Shown piece by piece: positions 7,976 to 16,384 of a stretch of 64,000 nt of DNA. The notes under the pieces were generated by a model. It ran no database searches and was not told the DNA's origin. It saw nothing but the letters and a program-made list of their open reading frames with translations. The position numbers and the translations under genes are program-made. This DNA is from Acidimicrobiales bacterium (GTDB lineage: Bacteria; Actinomycetota; Acidimicrobiia; Acidimicrobiales; Aldehydirespiratoraceae). The stretch's first letter is position 1. The number at the start of each line of letters is the position of its first letter. The stretch lies in contig JAWPML010000001.1 in the NCBI GenBank assembly GCA_033344915.1, positions 1-64,000 of the forward strand, given 5' to 3'.

Positions 7976-10300
7976 ATGCGCCGCCTCCGTCTTCCCCTCG
8001 CTCTCCTGCTCGTCCTGAGCCTTCTCGCCGCCGCATGCGGCGACGACTCGGGGGACAACGCCGACGAAACGCCCGATGACGGCGCCTCGTCCGACGACGG
8101 TGGCGACGACGGCGGTGACGATGGCAACGACGACGGTGGCGACGACACCGCGGCCGGCGACGACAGCGACGACGCCCGCGATCGCGTCCCGGCGACGTTC
8201 ACCACCCACGTCAGCGCCGGCCAGGTCACCGTCACCGGCGCGGACCCGGGCACCGAACTCGGCCTGAGCGGCCGTGAGGGCGTCGTGCAGACCGGCATCG
8301 TGGACGACCTCGGCAACCTGCTGTTCCGCCAGGTCGAGCCGGGTGAGGGGTGGTTCGTGCTCGACGAGACGCAGGATCCGGTGGCGACCAGTGATCCGCT
8401 CACCGTGCCGTCCCTCGACGACCATCCCGACGCCGAGTGGTTCGCGGCCCAGACCTTCCCGTCCGAGTTCGCCATCGATGACACCGGCACGTGGGAGGGC
8501 TACGGCTACATCGAGACGCGCGACGGCACACTGCTCGCCGCCACCGTGCGCCTCCCGGGGCCCCCGGAGGACGGTCCGTACCCGACCGTGGTCGAGTACT
8601 CGGGCTACGACCCGGCGAGTCCGTACGCGGTCGAACCGGCGATCAACATCTACGGCCTGCTCGGGTGGGCGACCGTCGGCGTCAACATGCGCGGGTCCGG
8701 TTGTTCGGGCGGGGCCTACGACTACTTCGAGCCGCTCCAGACCATCGACGGCTACGACATGATCGAGACGATCGCCGCCCAGGACTGGGTGTACGAGAAC
8801 AAGGTCGGCATGGTCGGCATCTCCTACTCGGGCATCAGCCAGCTCTTCGTCGCCCAGACCCAGCCACCGAGCCTGGCGGCGATCACGCCGATCTCGGTGA
8901 TCGAGGACTCGTACCGCTCGGTCGTCTACCCGGGCGGCATCTACAACAACGGCTTCGCGAAGAGCTGGGGCGACTCGCGTCAGGGAGCGAACGACGCCTA
9001 CGGCCAGGGCTGGGTCAACGACCGGATCGCCGAGGGCGACACGATCTGCGACGAGAACCAACTCCTCCGCAGCCAGAACCAGGACCTCGCCACGACGACG
9101 TCGGAGTTCTCGTACTACCCCGGCGAGGACATCGACTACCTCTCGCCCCGCCTGTTCGTCGACCAGATCACGGTGCCGACCTTCCTGGCCGGCGCCTGGC
9201 AGGACGAGCAGACCGGCGGCCGGTTCCCGACGATGCTCGACGAGTTCACCGGGACGGACGTGTTCCACGCCCATCTCTACAACGGCGCCCACGCCGACTC
9301 GCTGGGCCCGGCGTCGTTGCTCGCGGCGACGGAGTTGCTGAGCGTCTACGTCGCCGACCGCGATCCGACCTTCGATCCCGTCCTGCGTCTGGGTGCGCCC
9401 CTGCTCTACGCGGACGTGTTCGGCGTCGCAGCCCAACTCCCACCCGACAACTTCGGGAGCTACGAGGAGGCGAAGGCCGCGTTCGAGGCCGGTACCACCA
9501 TCACCGTCTTCCTCGAGAACGGCGGCAACCCGGACGCGCTCGGTGCGCCGGTGCCCCGTGGGCAGGTCGTGTTCGACGAGTGGCCGGTCGCAGAGGCCGA
9601 GTTGCAGACCTGGTCGCTCGCCGACCTCGCCGGTGGCGAAGCGGTCGGCGAGTTCACCGTCGACGTCGAGCAGAGCCAGGAACTGACGAAGGCCGCCGAC
9701 GAGGACGGCGACGAGTTCGAGAACCTCGACTGGGCCCTGCTGGAGGACGGCGAGGCGCTCGTGTTCGAGACGGACGCCTTCACCGAGGACCTCCTCCTCA
9801 TCGGCACCGGCCGGGTGTCGCTCTCGATCATGGCCGACGAAGCGGACGCCGACATCGAGGTGACCGTCACCGAGGTGCGCCCCGACGGCTACGAGATGTA
9901 CGTGCAGTCCGGCTGGCTCCGCGCGTCGCACCGGGCGCTCGACGACACCGAGACGACGGAGAACCTCCCCTGGCACCTCCACAGTGAGGAGGCCGCCGAG
10001 GAGCTGCCCGCGGGCGAGTTCACCCAGATCGACGTGGAGATCTTCCCCGCCGGCCACGTCTTCCGGGCCGGCTCGAAGCTGCGGCTCATCGTGGACCCGC
10101 CCGGTGGGAACCGGAACCTGTGGGCCTTCGACGTGCTCCCCAACGACGGGACCGCGGTGCAGGTCGACCCGGCGGCCAGCACGCTGACGTTGCCCTTCGT
10201 CTCCGGCGTCGATGTGCCGGACGGGCTGTCCGACTGTGAGCACACACGCAGCCAGCCGTGTCGCATGTACGTCGCCTACGAGAACCGGATGGTGAGCTGA
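7976..10300 (+). CDS. CocE/NonD-type hydrolase, lipoprotein with Asp-rich linker
   Basis: A 774-residue exported serine hydrolase of the CocE/X-Pro dipeptidyl-peptidase (S15) family. The signal peptide ends in a lipobox L-A-A-A-C with the lipidated Cys at residue 21. Residues 22 to about 65 are almost only Asp, Gly, Ala and Asn, a flexible acidic tether. The catalytic fold follows, with nucleophile motif G-I-S-Y-S-G, the acid probably in the A-W-Q-D-E-Q segment and the His in N-G-A-H-A-D. The C-terminal part, from about residue 500, is the beta-sandwich domain of this family. Substrate is unknown: esters or peptide amides outside the membrane. Confidence 0.88.
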   Translation: MRRLRLPLALLLVLSLLAAACGDDSGDNADETPDDGASSDDGGDDGGDDGNDDGGDDTAAGDDSDDARDRVPATFTTHVSAGQVTVTGADPGTELGLSGREGVVQTGIVDDLGNLLFRQVEPGEGWFVLDETQDPVATSDPLTVPSLDDHPDAEWFAAQTFPSEFAIDDTGTWEGYGYIETRDGTLLAATVRLPGPPEDGPYPTVVEYSGYDPASPYAVEPAINIYGLLGWATVGVNMRGSGCSGGAYDYFEPLQTIDGYDMIETIAAQDWVYENKVGMVGISYSGISQLFVAQTQPPSLAAITPISVIEDSYRSVVYPGGIYNNGFAKSWGDSRQGANDAYGQGWVNDRIAEGDTICDENQLLRSQNQDLATTTSEFSYYPGEDIDYLSPRLFVDQITVPTFLAGAWQDEQTGGRFPTMLDEFTGTDVFHAHLYNGAHADSLGPASLLAATELLSVYVADRDPTFDPVLRLGAPLLYADVFGVAAQLPPDNFGSYEEAKAAFEAGTTITVFLENGGNPDALGAPVPRGQVVFDEWPVAEAELQTWSLADLAGGEAVGEFTVDVEQSQELTKAADEDGDEFENLDWALLEDGEALVFETDAFTEDLLLIGTGRVSLSIMADEADADIEVTVTEVRPDGYEMYVQSGWLRASHRALDDTETTENLPWHLHSEEAAEELPAGEFTQIDVEIFPAGHVFRAGSKLRLIVDPPGGNRNLWAFDVLPNDGTAVQVDPAASTLTLPFVSGVDVPDGLSDCEHTRSQPCRMYVAYENRMVS

Positions 10301-10324
10301 CGGTCTCCTTTCGCCCTGCGGCGG

Positions 10325-10330
10325 TAGCTT
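10325..10330 (+). promoter_or_regulatory. -10-like TAGCTT ahead of terC
   Basis: TAGCTT ends seven bases before the GTG at 10338, so the transcript probably begins at the start codon. Confidence 0.5.
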
Positions 10331-10337
10331 CGCGTTC

Positions 10338-11312
10338 GTGAACCTGCTCGCCGCGGCGTCCGCCCGCGACAACTTCGTCGATCTCGACGTCGGCCTCGGC
10401 TGGTGGGTCGGTCTGGCCATCGCGATCGGCGTCCTGCTCGCCGTCGACCTCTATCGTCACCGCGAGGACCACGAGCCGACCACCCGCAGCGCCCTGGTCG
10501 AGACGCTCGTCTGGATCAGCTTCGGCGTCGCGTTCTCGGCGGTGGTGGCCATCGGGTTCGGCAGCGAGGCGTTCGGCGAGTACATCTCGGGCTACCTCAT
10601 CGAGAAGTCGCTCAGCATCGACAACGTCTTCGTCTGGTCGATCATCTTCTCGACGATGTGGATCCCGCTGCGGTTCCAGCACCGGGTGCTGTTCTGGGGC
10701 ATCTTCGGTGCGCTGGTGCTCCGCCTCGTCTTCATTCTCGTGGGAGCCGCGCTCATCAGTCGGTTCGCGGCCGTGCTCGTGGTGTTCGGCGCCTTCCTGG
10801 TCATCACCGGCCTGCGGATCATCCGCCATCGCGAGGACGAGGGCGAGAATGCCTCCACCGCCGGACTCGGCCTGCTCCGGCGCGTCATGCCCGTCACCGA
10901 CGACTACGACGGGCACAAGTTCTTCACGGTGAAGAACGGTGTGCGGACGGCGACTCCGCTGTTCGCCGCGCTGGTGGTGATCGAGGTGACGGACGTGATC
11001 TTCGCCCTCGACTCGGTGCCGGCGGTGCTCGCCGTGTCCAACGAGCCGTACATCGTCTTCGCGTCCAACGCGTTCGCGATCCTCGGCCTGCGGGCGATGT
11101 ACTTCCTGCTCGCCGACGCCCGCCAGCGCTTCCACTATCTGTCCCACGCTCTCGGAGCGATCCTCGTCTTCGTCGGGGTGAAGATGGCTCTCAGCCAGTG
11201 GCATCACCTGGACACGTTCGTGTCGCTCGGCGTGATCCTCGCGATCCTCGTGGCGGCGATCGTGTTCAGCGAGCTCCGCACCCGCCGTGAGGCCGCCGCC
11301 CTCGTCGACTGA
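10338..11312 (+). CDS. TerC-family integral membrane protein
   Basis: A 324-residue inner-membrane protein of the TerC/Alx family, whose members are linked to metal (manganese) handling and tellurite resistance. Around nine transmembrane segments are visible. The family block S-L-S-I-D-N-V-F-V-W occurs near residue 92, and a second, symmetry-related E-V-T-D-V-I-F-A-L-D-S-V-P near residue 215; the acidic residues in these helices are the conserved ones. The start is GTG. The neighbouring corA, a divalent cation channel, abuts it end to end with no base between the two genes, so a metal-homeostasis pair is plausible although the two are convergent. Confidence 0.9.
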   Translation: MNLLAAASARDNFVDLDVGLGWWVGLAIAIGVLLAVDLYRHREDHEPTTRSALVETLVWISFGVAFSAVVAIGFGSEAFGEYISGYLIEKSLSIDNVFVWSIIFSTMWIPLRFQHRVLFWGIFGALVLRLVFILVGAALISRFAAVLVVFGAFLVITGLRIIRHREDEGENASTAGLGLLRRVMPVTDDYDGHKFFTVKNGVRTATPLFAALVVIEVTDVIFALDSVPAVLAVSNEPYIVFASNAFAILGLRAMYFLLADARQRFHYLSHALGAILVFVGVKMALSQWHHLDTFVSLGVILAILVAAIVFSELRTRREAAALVD

Positions 11313-12413
11313 TCAGTCGCGGCGGTGACTGTCGCGGCCGGGAATGTCGCGGATGGTCTTCGTGGACACCTCGAACACCCCGCCCACCAGACTCGCCGGG
11401 GTGCGTGCGGCTTCCATCAGCCCCCGACCGATCATCTGGCCGGTGCCCCGCGCCGTGGGCCGTCGGATCCAACCGACCGAGACGAACATCCCGAGCGAGA
11501 CCAGCGCCATGCCGGCCATGATGCCGCTGACGATCAACCAACCGTTCTCGCTCTCCACCCAGGGAAGATTCGAGAAGTTCATGCCGAAGATGCCGGCGAC
11601 CAGGGTCAACGGCAGCATCACCGCGGCGTAGACGGTCAGCACCTTGCTCACTTCTGTCGCCTGGCCGGCCTCCGCACCGCGGTAGGCGTCGAGGGTCTCG
11701 GCCAGGGATGTGCGTGCGTTGTCGATGCCGCCGGCGGCGCGGCCGGCGACGTCGAAAGCGTCGGAGAACCGGCGCCGGGCCTGGTCCGAGAGCAGCGGCG
11801 AGGTGGAGGAACGCATCTGGTCGAACGCCTCGCGTTGGGGGTGGGCGACCCGGCGGATCTGGCCGAGATCGCGCCGCATCGCCGTGACGTCCGCGACGAT
11901 CGTGGGGTCGGCGCCGAGCGCCCGGTCGATCAGTGTCTCCACGCGCTGGTCGAACTCGTCGATGACGGCGACGAAGCGACGGGTGGCGACGTCGGCGAGA
12001 CGGGCGAGGAGATCGTCGGCGCCACCGCTCGCGAGCTGCGGGTACCGCTGTACCTGGTCCCACAGCGTGTCGATCGCGGGCGACGGACGTTCGTGGACGG
12101 TGATCAGCGTGCGTTCCTCCGTCAGGAAGCAGTCGATCTCATAGCTTTCGATGCGGTCGTCGGCGAGGCCGTGGATGATGGCGAGGAGATGGCTGCCGAA
12201 GTCGTCCAGCTTCGGCAGGTCGAAGTCGTCCACCGCGTCACGGACCGCGATCGGGTCCAGTTCGTAGGCCGAGGTGAAGTCGATGAGCTCGGCGACATCG
12301 GCGCTGCCCACGGTGATGTCGACCCACAACCAACCGTCCGCCGGTGCGGCCGCGCTGCGAGCCGGCACCACGCTGACACTGCCGTCGCTCGCGGCCAGGG
12401 CGCGTGTCTCCAT
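11313..12413 (-). CDS. corA: CorA-family magnesium/divalent cation transporter
   Basis: A 366-residue CorA-type channel. The long N-terminal cytoplasmic region (about residues 1-290) is alpha/beta followed by extended helices. Two transmembrane helices lie at the C-terminus, with the selectivity signature G-M-N (followed by F) at the end of the first. The C-terminal tail after the second helix, about 50 residues, is longer than in typical CorA, where only a few basic residues follow. The ATG was chosen because the reading frame further upstream is Arg/Pro/Ser-rich and non-conserved. The gene abuts terC tail to tail. Confidence 0.9.
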   Translation of the reverse strand: METRALAASDGSVSVVPARSAAAPADGWLWVDITVGSADVAELIDFTSAYELDPIAVRDAVDDFDLPKLDDFGSHLLAIIHGLADDRIESYEIDCFLTEERTLITVHERPSPAIDTLWDQVQRYPQLASGGADDLLARLADVATRRFVAVIDEFDQRVETLIDRALGADPTIVADVTAMRRDLGQIRRVAHPQREAFDQMRSSTSPLLSDQARRRFSDAFDVAGRAAGGIDNARTSLAETLDAYRGAEAGQATEVSKVLTVYAAVMLPLTLVAGIFGMNFSNLPWVESENGWLIVSGIMAGMALVSLGMFVSVGWIRRPTARGTGQMIGRGLMEAARTPASLVGGVFEVSTKTIRDIPGRDSHRRD

Positions 12414-12479
12414 GCGGCAATGTTGACCACATCCCGGACGGTCCCGGTGGATGCCGGGGGCGGGGCCGGACGCGGCGAA

Positions 12480-12514
12480 CTCGGAGACCGGCACCAAGGT
12501 GCGCGGCCTCCGAG
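12480..12514 (-). terminator. Hairpin after the acidic-repeat gene
   Basis: CTCGGAG at 12480-12486 pairs with CTCCGAG at 12508-12514, and inside it GCACC pairs with GGTGC across AA. No T-run follows, so this would be an imperfect intrinsic terminator. The 139-base interval 12414-12552 holds nothing else I can identify besides the corA promoter region. Confidence 0.4.
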
Positions 12515-12552
12515 TCCGGGATCGGGGGATTCGGGGATTTCCCGTGCGGTGG

Positions 12553-13449
12553 TCAGCTTCCGAAGTCGAAGTCCGGGATGACCACGACCTCACCGAGGAA
12601 GTCGGTCGGGAAGACCGGGGGCACCGGATCCGGGCCCGGGGGGATGGTCGGGATCACGATGTCGAGGGGGAAGTCGAACGGGGGCTCCGGGATGGTCGGC
12701 ACCGGGAGGATTTCGCCCGGGGGCTCCCACGGCGGGATGGTCGGGAGGGGCAGGATCTCGCCGGGGAAGTCCCAGCCGGGGAACGGGTCGGGATCGTCGT
12801 CATCGTCCTCGGGATCGGCCTCGGGATCCTCCTCGGGCTCGGGATCGGCTTCCGGGTCCGCTTCGGGATCGGCGTCGCCTTCGTCGGCATCGCCTTCGTC
12901 GGCATCGCCCTCGTCGGCATCGCCTTCGTCGGCGTCACCTTCGTCGGCATCGCCTTCGTCGGCGGCATCGTCATCCGTGTCGGTGTCGGCGTCACCTTCG
13001 TCAGCGGCATCGTCATCCGTGTCGGTGTCGTCCGTGTCGGTATCGGATGCGTCGGCCTCTCCGGCGGTCTCACCGTCGGTGGAGATGACCGGTTCGTCGA
13101 CGTCGGGGAGCTCGGTGTCGCCGAGCACCTCGGTTGCGGCGGTGTCGGTCTCGACGACCGCGTCGCCGACCGTCGGGTTGTCACTCGAGCCGCCCGACGC
13201 CGCGAGGGCGGCACCGAGGAAGCCGAGCACGCCGGCTGCGGCGGCGGCGAGCATCCACAGCCGCGAGGGGCGCTCGTCGGCCGGAGCGGCCACGTGGGCG
13301 GCGGGGGCCGCGGTCGCGGCGGTCGCTGCGGGGACCGTGGGCACGGTCTGGGTGGGCTGGTGGGTGGGAACGTCGATGGCGTCGAAGACCGAGGTCTCGT
13401 TGCCGATCATGGGTTCGTGGTTCTGGTTGTCGGGGGTTTCCTGGTGCAT
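12553..13449 (-). CDS. Single-pass membrane protein with long acidic repeat and Pro-rich tail
   Basis: No enzyme family recognised. The 298-residue product has a polar, Thr/Ala/Pro-rich cytoplasmic N-terminus of about 60 residues, one transmembrane helix (about 63-84, W-M-L-A-A-A-A-A-G-V-L-G-F-L), and an outer part with three zones: Thr/Asp/Glu, then pentapeptide E-G-D-A-D repeats and D-P-E-A repeats, then a Pro/Ile/Phe-rich end with repeated P-G-E-I-L-P. With this composition it is probably a disordered polyanionic surface tether or a calcium-binding or biofilm component; that is inference. The ATG is preceded by GGAG with seven bases of spacing, which decides it against a GTG 14 codons upstream. 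Confidence 0.75.
   Translation of the reverse strand: MHQETPDNQNHEPMIGNETSVFDAIDVPTHQPTQTVPTVPAATAATAAPAAHVAAPADERPSRLWMLAAAAAGVLGFLGAALAASGGSSDNPTVGDAVVETDTAATEVLGDTELPDVDEPVISTDGETAGEADASDTDTDDTDTDDDAADEGDADTDTDDDAADEGDADEGDADEGDADEGDADEGDADEGDADPEADPEADPEPEEDPEADPEDDDDDPDPFPGWDFPGEILPLPTIPPWEPPGEILPVPTIPEPPFDFPLDIVIPTIPPGPDPVPPVFPTDFLGEVVVIPDFDFGS
12871..12960. repeat. Six tandem 15-bp units encoding E-G-D-A-D
   Basis: Six near-identical 15-base units lie head to tail; variant positions are at bases 4, 7 and 10 of the unit and are almost all synonymous. This in-frame microsatellite sits inside the acidic-repeat gene and should be prone to copy-number change. Confidence 0.9.
12961..13029. 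repeat. 42-bp unit, one full and one partial copy
   Basis: A 42-base unit (12961-13002) is followed by a partial 27-base copy (13003-13029) with one mismatch. Both encode the Thr/Asp-rich D-T-D-T-D-D-D-A-A part of the same acidic protein. Confidence 0.8.
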
Positions 13450-13531
13450 CGCTGGACTCCGTGTTCGAGGCGACCGGTTGTCGCCGTTCACGGGTCCTGA
13501 GCACCGTCGGGCCCGGTCCTGGACACTTTCT

Positions 13532-13551
13532 CCGAGAAATTCTCGGGTTTT
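13532..13551. terminator. CCGAG-AAATT-CTCGG hairpin near brkB 3' end
   Basis: A 5-bp stem with loop AAATT, followed by GTTTT on the plus strand, lies six bases beyond the stop codon of the YihY/BrkB gene and 83 bases before the acidic-repeat gene start. It probably stops transcription leaving the YihY/BrkB gene. Confidence 0.4.
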
Positions 13552-13556
13552 CGGGT

Positions 13557-14471
13557 TCAGGGCGGGTCAGCGGGGCCGTTTTCCTCTGGAATCCGGCCGA
13601 AACTGCCGTTTCGGGGCTCGGTGCCGTTCCGGTGGAATCGGGCGCCGTCGATCTCCGCACCGATCAGGGCGGCGAGGGCGGTGAGGTACAACCAGGCGAG
13701 AAGGGCCGCGATCGCCCCGAGCGAACCGAACGTGCTCTCGATCTGGCCGATCATGGCGTAGATCTGCGCCAGCCCGATCGTGCTCAGGACCCAAATCACC
13801 GTGGCGACCAGCGCGCCCCACGAGATGAAGTGGAAGCGGCCCGTGCGATGGCCGACGACGGATCGGTACAAGAGGGCGAGCGCCACGCTCGAGACGAGCA
13901 ACACGACCGGCCACCGACCGATCGACACGGCGAGGTGGTAGGCGCCGCCGAGGTTCCAGTCCTCCAGCACCGGCGGGAGCACGACGACGAGCCAGATCAT
14001 CGCGGCGACGGCCAGCACCGCCACCACACTCAACTTCAGGGCGAAGATGCGACCCTGGATCCAGTTGTGCGGACTCGGGACCTCGTGGGCGATGCGAATC
14101 GCCATGACGATCGAGTTGAGCGCGCTCGAGATCGCCCACGCCACGCCGACGAGGCCGAGCACGAGGCCGACGGTGACGCCCGCGCCGTCGACGGCGGTGA
14201 CGTTCTCGAGCTGTTCGATCAGGAGATTGCCCGCATCCTCGGGAAGGACGTCGACCAGCGGACGGAGGTTCGACTCCACGTCGGCGGGCTCCGCGACGAG
14301 GCCGTAGACGGAGACGACGGCGATCATCGCCGGGATCAGACCGAACACGCAGGTGAACGCGACCCCGCTGGCGACGAGGAGCGTGTGGTGGGCCGTGATG
14401 TTGTCGATGAGGACCCGCAAGCGCACGCGGGGGAGCCGCGTCCGCTCGTCTTCCGCGGCAGGTTCAGTCAC
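13557..14471 (-). CDS. YihY/BrkB family inner-membrane protein
   Basis: A 304-residue polytopic membrane protein of the YihY/virulence-factor-BrkB family (formerly annotated RNase BN). About six transmembrane helices are visible, with the family's conserved first-helix block G-V-A-F-T-C-V-F-G-L-I-P near residue 37 and the last-helix L-Y-L-T-A-L-A-A-L-I-G-A-E. Biochemical function is not established for the family; lipid or small-molecule transport has been proposed. The GTG start is overlapped by the stop of an eight-codon upstream ORF, and GGAGG lies nine bases before it, so translation is probably coupled to that leader. Confidence 0.85.
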   Translation of the reverse strand: MTEPAAEDERTRLPRVRLRVLIDNITAHHTLLVASGVAFTCVFGLIPAMIAVVSVYGLVAEPADVESNLRPLVDVLPEDAGNLLIEQLENVTAVDGAGVTVGLVLGLVGVAWAISSALNSIVMAIRIAHEVPSPHNWIQGRIFALKLSVVAVLAVAAMIWLVVVLPPVLEDWNLGGAYHLAVSIGRWPVVLLVSSVALALLYRSVVGHRTGRFHFISWGALVATVIWVLSTIGLAQIYAMIGQIESTFGSLGAIAALLAWLYLTALAALIGAEIDGARFHRNGTEPRNGSFGRIPEENGPADPP

Positions 14472-14494
14472 GCGCAGGGGCCTCCGACCGACAT
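14468..14494 (-). CDS. Eight-codon leader ORF coupled to the YihY/BrkB gene
   Basis: This reads M-S-V-G-G-P-C-A-stop. Its TGA overlaps the GTG of the downstream gene as GTGA, and the Shine-Dalgarno sequence of that gene (GGAGG) lies inside it. A TAGCGT hexamer at 14502-14507 ends seven bases before its ATG, so it may be a leaderless first ORF whose translation delivers ribosomes to the membrane-protein gene. That it is translated is inference from arrangement only. Confidence 0.45.
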   Translation of the reverse strand: MSVGGPCA

Positions 14495-14501
14495 GAAAGG
14501 G

Positions 14502-14507
14502 ACGCTA
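14502..14507 (-). promoter_or_regulatory. -10-like TAGCGT of the yihY/brkB leader
   Basis: The minus-strand hexamer TAGCGT is placed seven bases before the leader ATG and 31 bases before the GTG of the main gene. Confidence 0.45.
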
Positions 14508-14563
14508 ACGGTCGGCGTGATGTTGTCCGGTGATCGTGGCCCACCGGGCGGAATCGCCCGCCC

Positions 14564-14569
14564 TACACT
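14564..14569 (+). promoter_or_regulatory. -10-like TACACT of pepF
   Basis: TACACT ends six bases before the ATG at 14576. No Shine-Dalgarno sequence is present, consistent with a leaderless mRNA. Confidence 0.5.
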
Positions 14570-14575
14570 CCCGCC

Positions 14576-16384
14576 ATGACCAGTTCGGACACCACCATGA
14601 CGGCGACCGGCGCGGAAGACGCGGCGTGGGATGTCGAAACCCTCGTCGACGGCAGCGGTCCTGACGGCGCCCGGGCCCTGCTCGACCGGGCCGCCGCGAT
14701 GGCTGCTGCGCTGATCGAGGACGCCAAAGGCGAGGTCGCGACCGCGAGCGCGGCCCAGCTCGCCGAGTGGCTGGACCGGCAGGCCGAGATGTTCGATGCG
14801 ACCCACCGGGCCGCGAACTACGCCCAGCTGCGGTTCTCGACCGACGTGGCCGATCCGGCCAACGGGGCCCTGATGGCCGAGTTCCAGGAGCGCACCGCCG
14901 CGCTCGCCGCCGAACTCGTGTGGTTCGAACTCGAGTGGCTCGCGATCGACGACGACGCCGCGACGGCGCTGCTCGACAGTCCGGAGCTCGCTGCGCACCG
15001 CCATCATCTCGAGACGAGCCGGCTGCGCCGTCCCCACGTCCTGAGCGAGCCCGAGGAGCGACTGCTGGCCACGAAGTCGCCCACGGGTCGGAGCGCGTGG
15101 GTCCGTCTCTTCACGGAACTGACGTCGTCGATCCGCGTCGAGCTCGACGGCGGTTCCCAGCCCCTGGAGGCCGGGCTCAGCCGCCTCCTGCACCCCGACC
15201 GCGCCGTTCGTCAGGAGGCCGCCGCTGCGGTCACCGCCGGACTCGAGCCGGGCCTGCGGACCCGCGCCTTCGTCTTCAACACGCTGCTGGCGGACAAGTC
15301 GACCGACGATCGGCTGCGTGGCTATCCGACCTGGATCACGGCGTGGAACCAGGGCAACGAGGCCAGCGACGCGTCGGTCGACGCGCTCGTGGAGGCGGTC
15401 GTGTCCCGCTACGACCTTCCGCAGCGGTGGTACCGCCTCAAGGCGCAGGTGCTCGGGGTCGACCGGCTCGCCGACTACGACCGGGGGTCGTCCGTCGCCG
15501 AGACGAACCAGCACGTGCCGTGGGAGACCGCGAAGTCGACCGTCCGCGACGCCTACGCCAGCTTCAGCGACGAGCTCGCGGCGATCGTCGACCGCTTCTA
15601 CGACGAGAACTGGATCGACGCACCCGTCCGGGACAACAAGCGGGGCGGGGCGTTCTGCGCCTACACCGTGCCGAGCCATCACCCCTACGTGTTCCTCAAC
15701 TACACAGCGACACCGGGTGACGTCCTCACGCTCGCCCATGAGCTCGGCCACGCGGTGCACGGCTACCTGGCTCGACCCCAGGGGATCTTCCACCAGTCGA
15801 CGCCGCTGACGCTGGCGGAGACGGCGTCGGTGTTCGGCGAGACGGTCACCTTCGAGCGGCTGCTCGACCAGACCGACGATGCCGGGGAGCGCTTCGCCCT
15901 GCTCGCCCAGCAGGTGGAGGGCAACCTCGCGACCGTGTTCCGTCAGGTCGCCATGAACCGGTTCGAGGATGCGGTCCACACCCACCGGCGCGAGGTGGGC
16001 GAGCTCAGTACGGACGACTTCGCCGACCACTGGGCCCGCACCCAGACCGACCTGTTCGGCGACACGGTCGAGGTCACCGACGGCTACCGGAGCTGGTGGA
16101 GCTACATCCCGCACTTCATCGGCACGCCCGGCTACGTCTACGCCTACGCGTACGGCCAGCTGTTGGCCCTCTCCGTCTATGCCCAGTACGAGGCGCAGGG
16201 CGCCGCCTTCGTGCCGAGCTATCTCGAGCTGCTCGGTGCCGGAGGCTCGCGGTGGCCCGAGGAACTCGCGTCGATCGTCGGCTGTGACCTCACCGACCCC
16301 GGGTTCTGGGCGGCCGGTCTCGACATCGTCGATGCACAGATCGGTCGGGCGGAGGACGCCGCCCGCGCGGCCGGCCGGGTCTAG
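14576..16384 (+). CDS. pepF: M3-family oligoendopeptidase F
   Basis: A 602-residue cytoplasmic zinc metallopeptidase that degrades peptides of roughly 5-20 residues. The zinc motif H-E-L-G-H is at residues 388-392, and the third ligand is Glu 415 in L-A-E-T-A-S. The N-terminal oligopeptidase domain and the C-terminal substrate-binding tyrosines (P-G-Y-V-Y-A-Y-A-Y-G) are in their usual places, and the length is normal. The stop TAG is shared with the stop of the convergent gene as the four-base palindrome CTAG. Confidence 0.93.
   Translation: MTSSDTTMTATGAEDAAWDVETLVDGSGPDGARALLDRAAAMAAALIEDAKGEVATASAAQLAEWLDRQAEMFDATHRAANYAQLRFSTDVADPANGALMAEFQERTAALAAELVWFELEWLAIDDDAATALLDSPELAAHRHHLETSRLRRPHVLSEPEERLLATKSPTGRSAWVRLFTELTSSIRVELDGGSQPLEAGLSRLLHPDRAVRQEAAAAVTAGLEPGLRTRAFVFNTLLADKSTDDRLRGYPTWITAWNQGNEASDASVDALVEAVVSRYDLPQRWYRLKAQVLGVDRLADYDRGSSVAETNQHVPWETAKSTVRDAYASFSDELAAIVDRFYDENWIDAPVRDNKRGGAFCAYTVPSHHPYVFLNYTATPGDVLTLAHELGHAVHGYLARPQGIFHQSTPLTLAETASVFGETVTFERLLDQTDDAGERFALLAQQVEGNLATVFRQVAMNRFEDAVHTHRREVGELSTDDFADHWARTQTDLFGDTVEVTDGYRSWWSYIPHFIGTPGYVYAYAYGQLLALSVYAQYEAQGAAFVPSYLELLGAGGSRWPEELASIVGCDLTDPGFWAAGLDIVDAQIGRAEDAARAAGRV

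Noticed and set aside
7427-10420. Long minus-strand open frame opposite the CocE-type gene, and similar ones at 3341-5716, 14468-17104, 19509-22331, 28375-31971, 57208-59448 and 60517-62481.
   Set aside because: Open frames opposite real genes are expected in G+C-rich DNA. Their products are Arg/Pro/Gly/Val-rich without domain patterns.
12871-13029. Regular repeats as a CRISPR-like array.
   Set aside because: The units are contiguous without spacers, are in-frame and encode an acidic peptide repeat.
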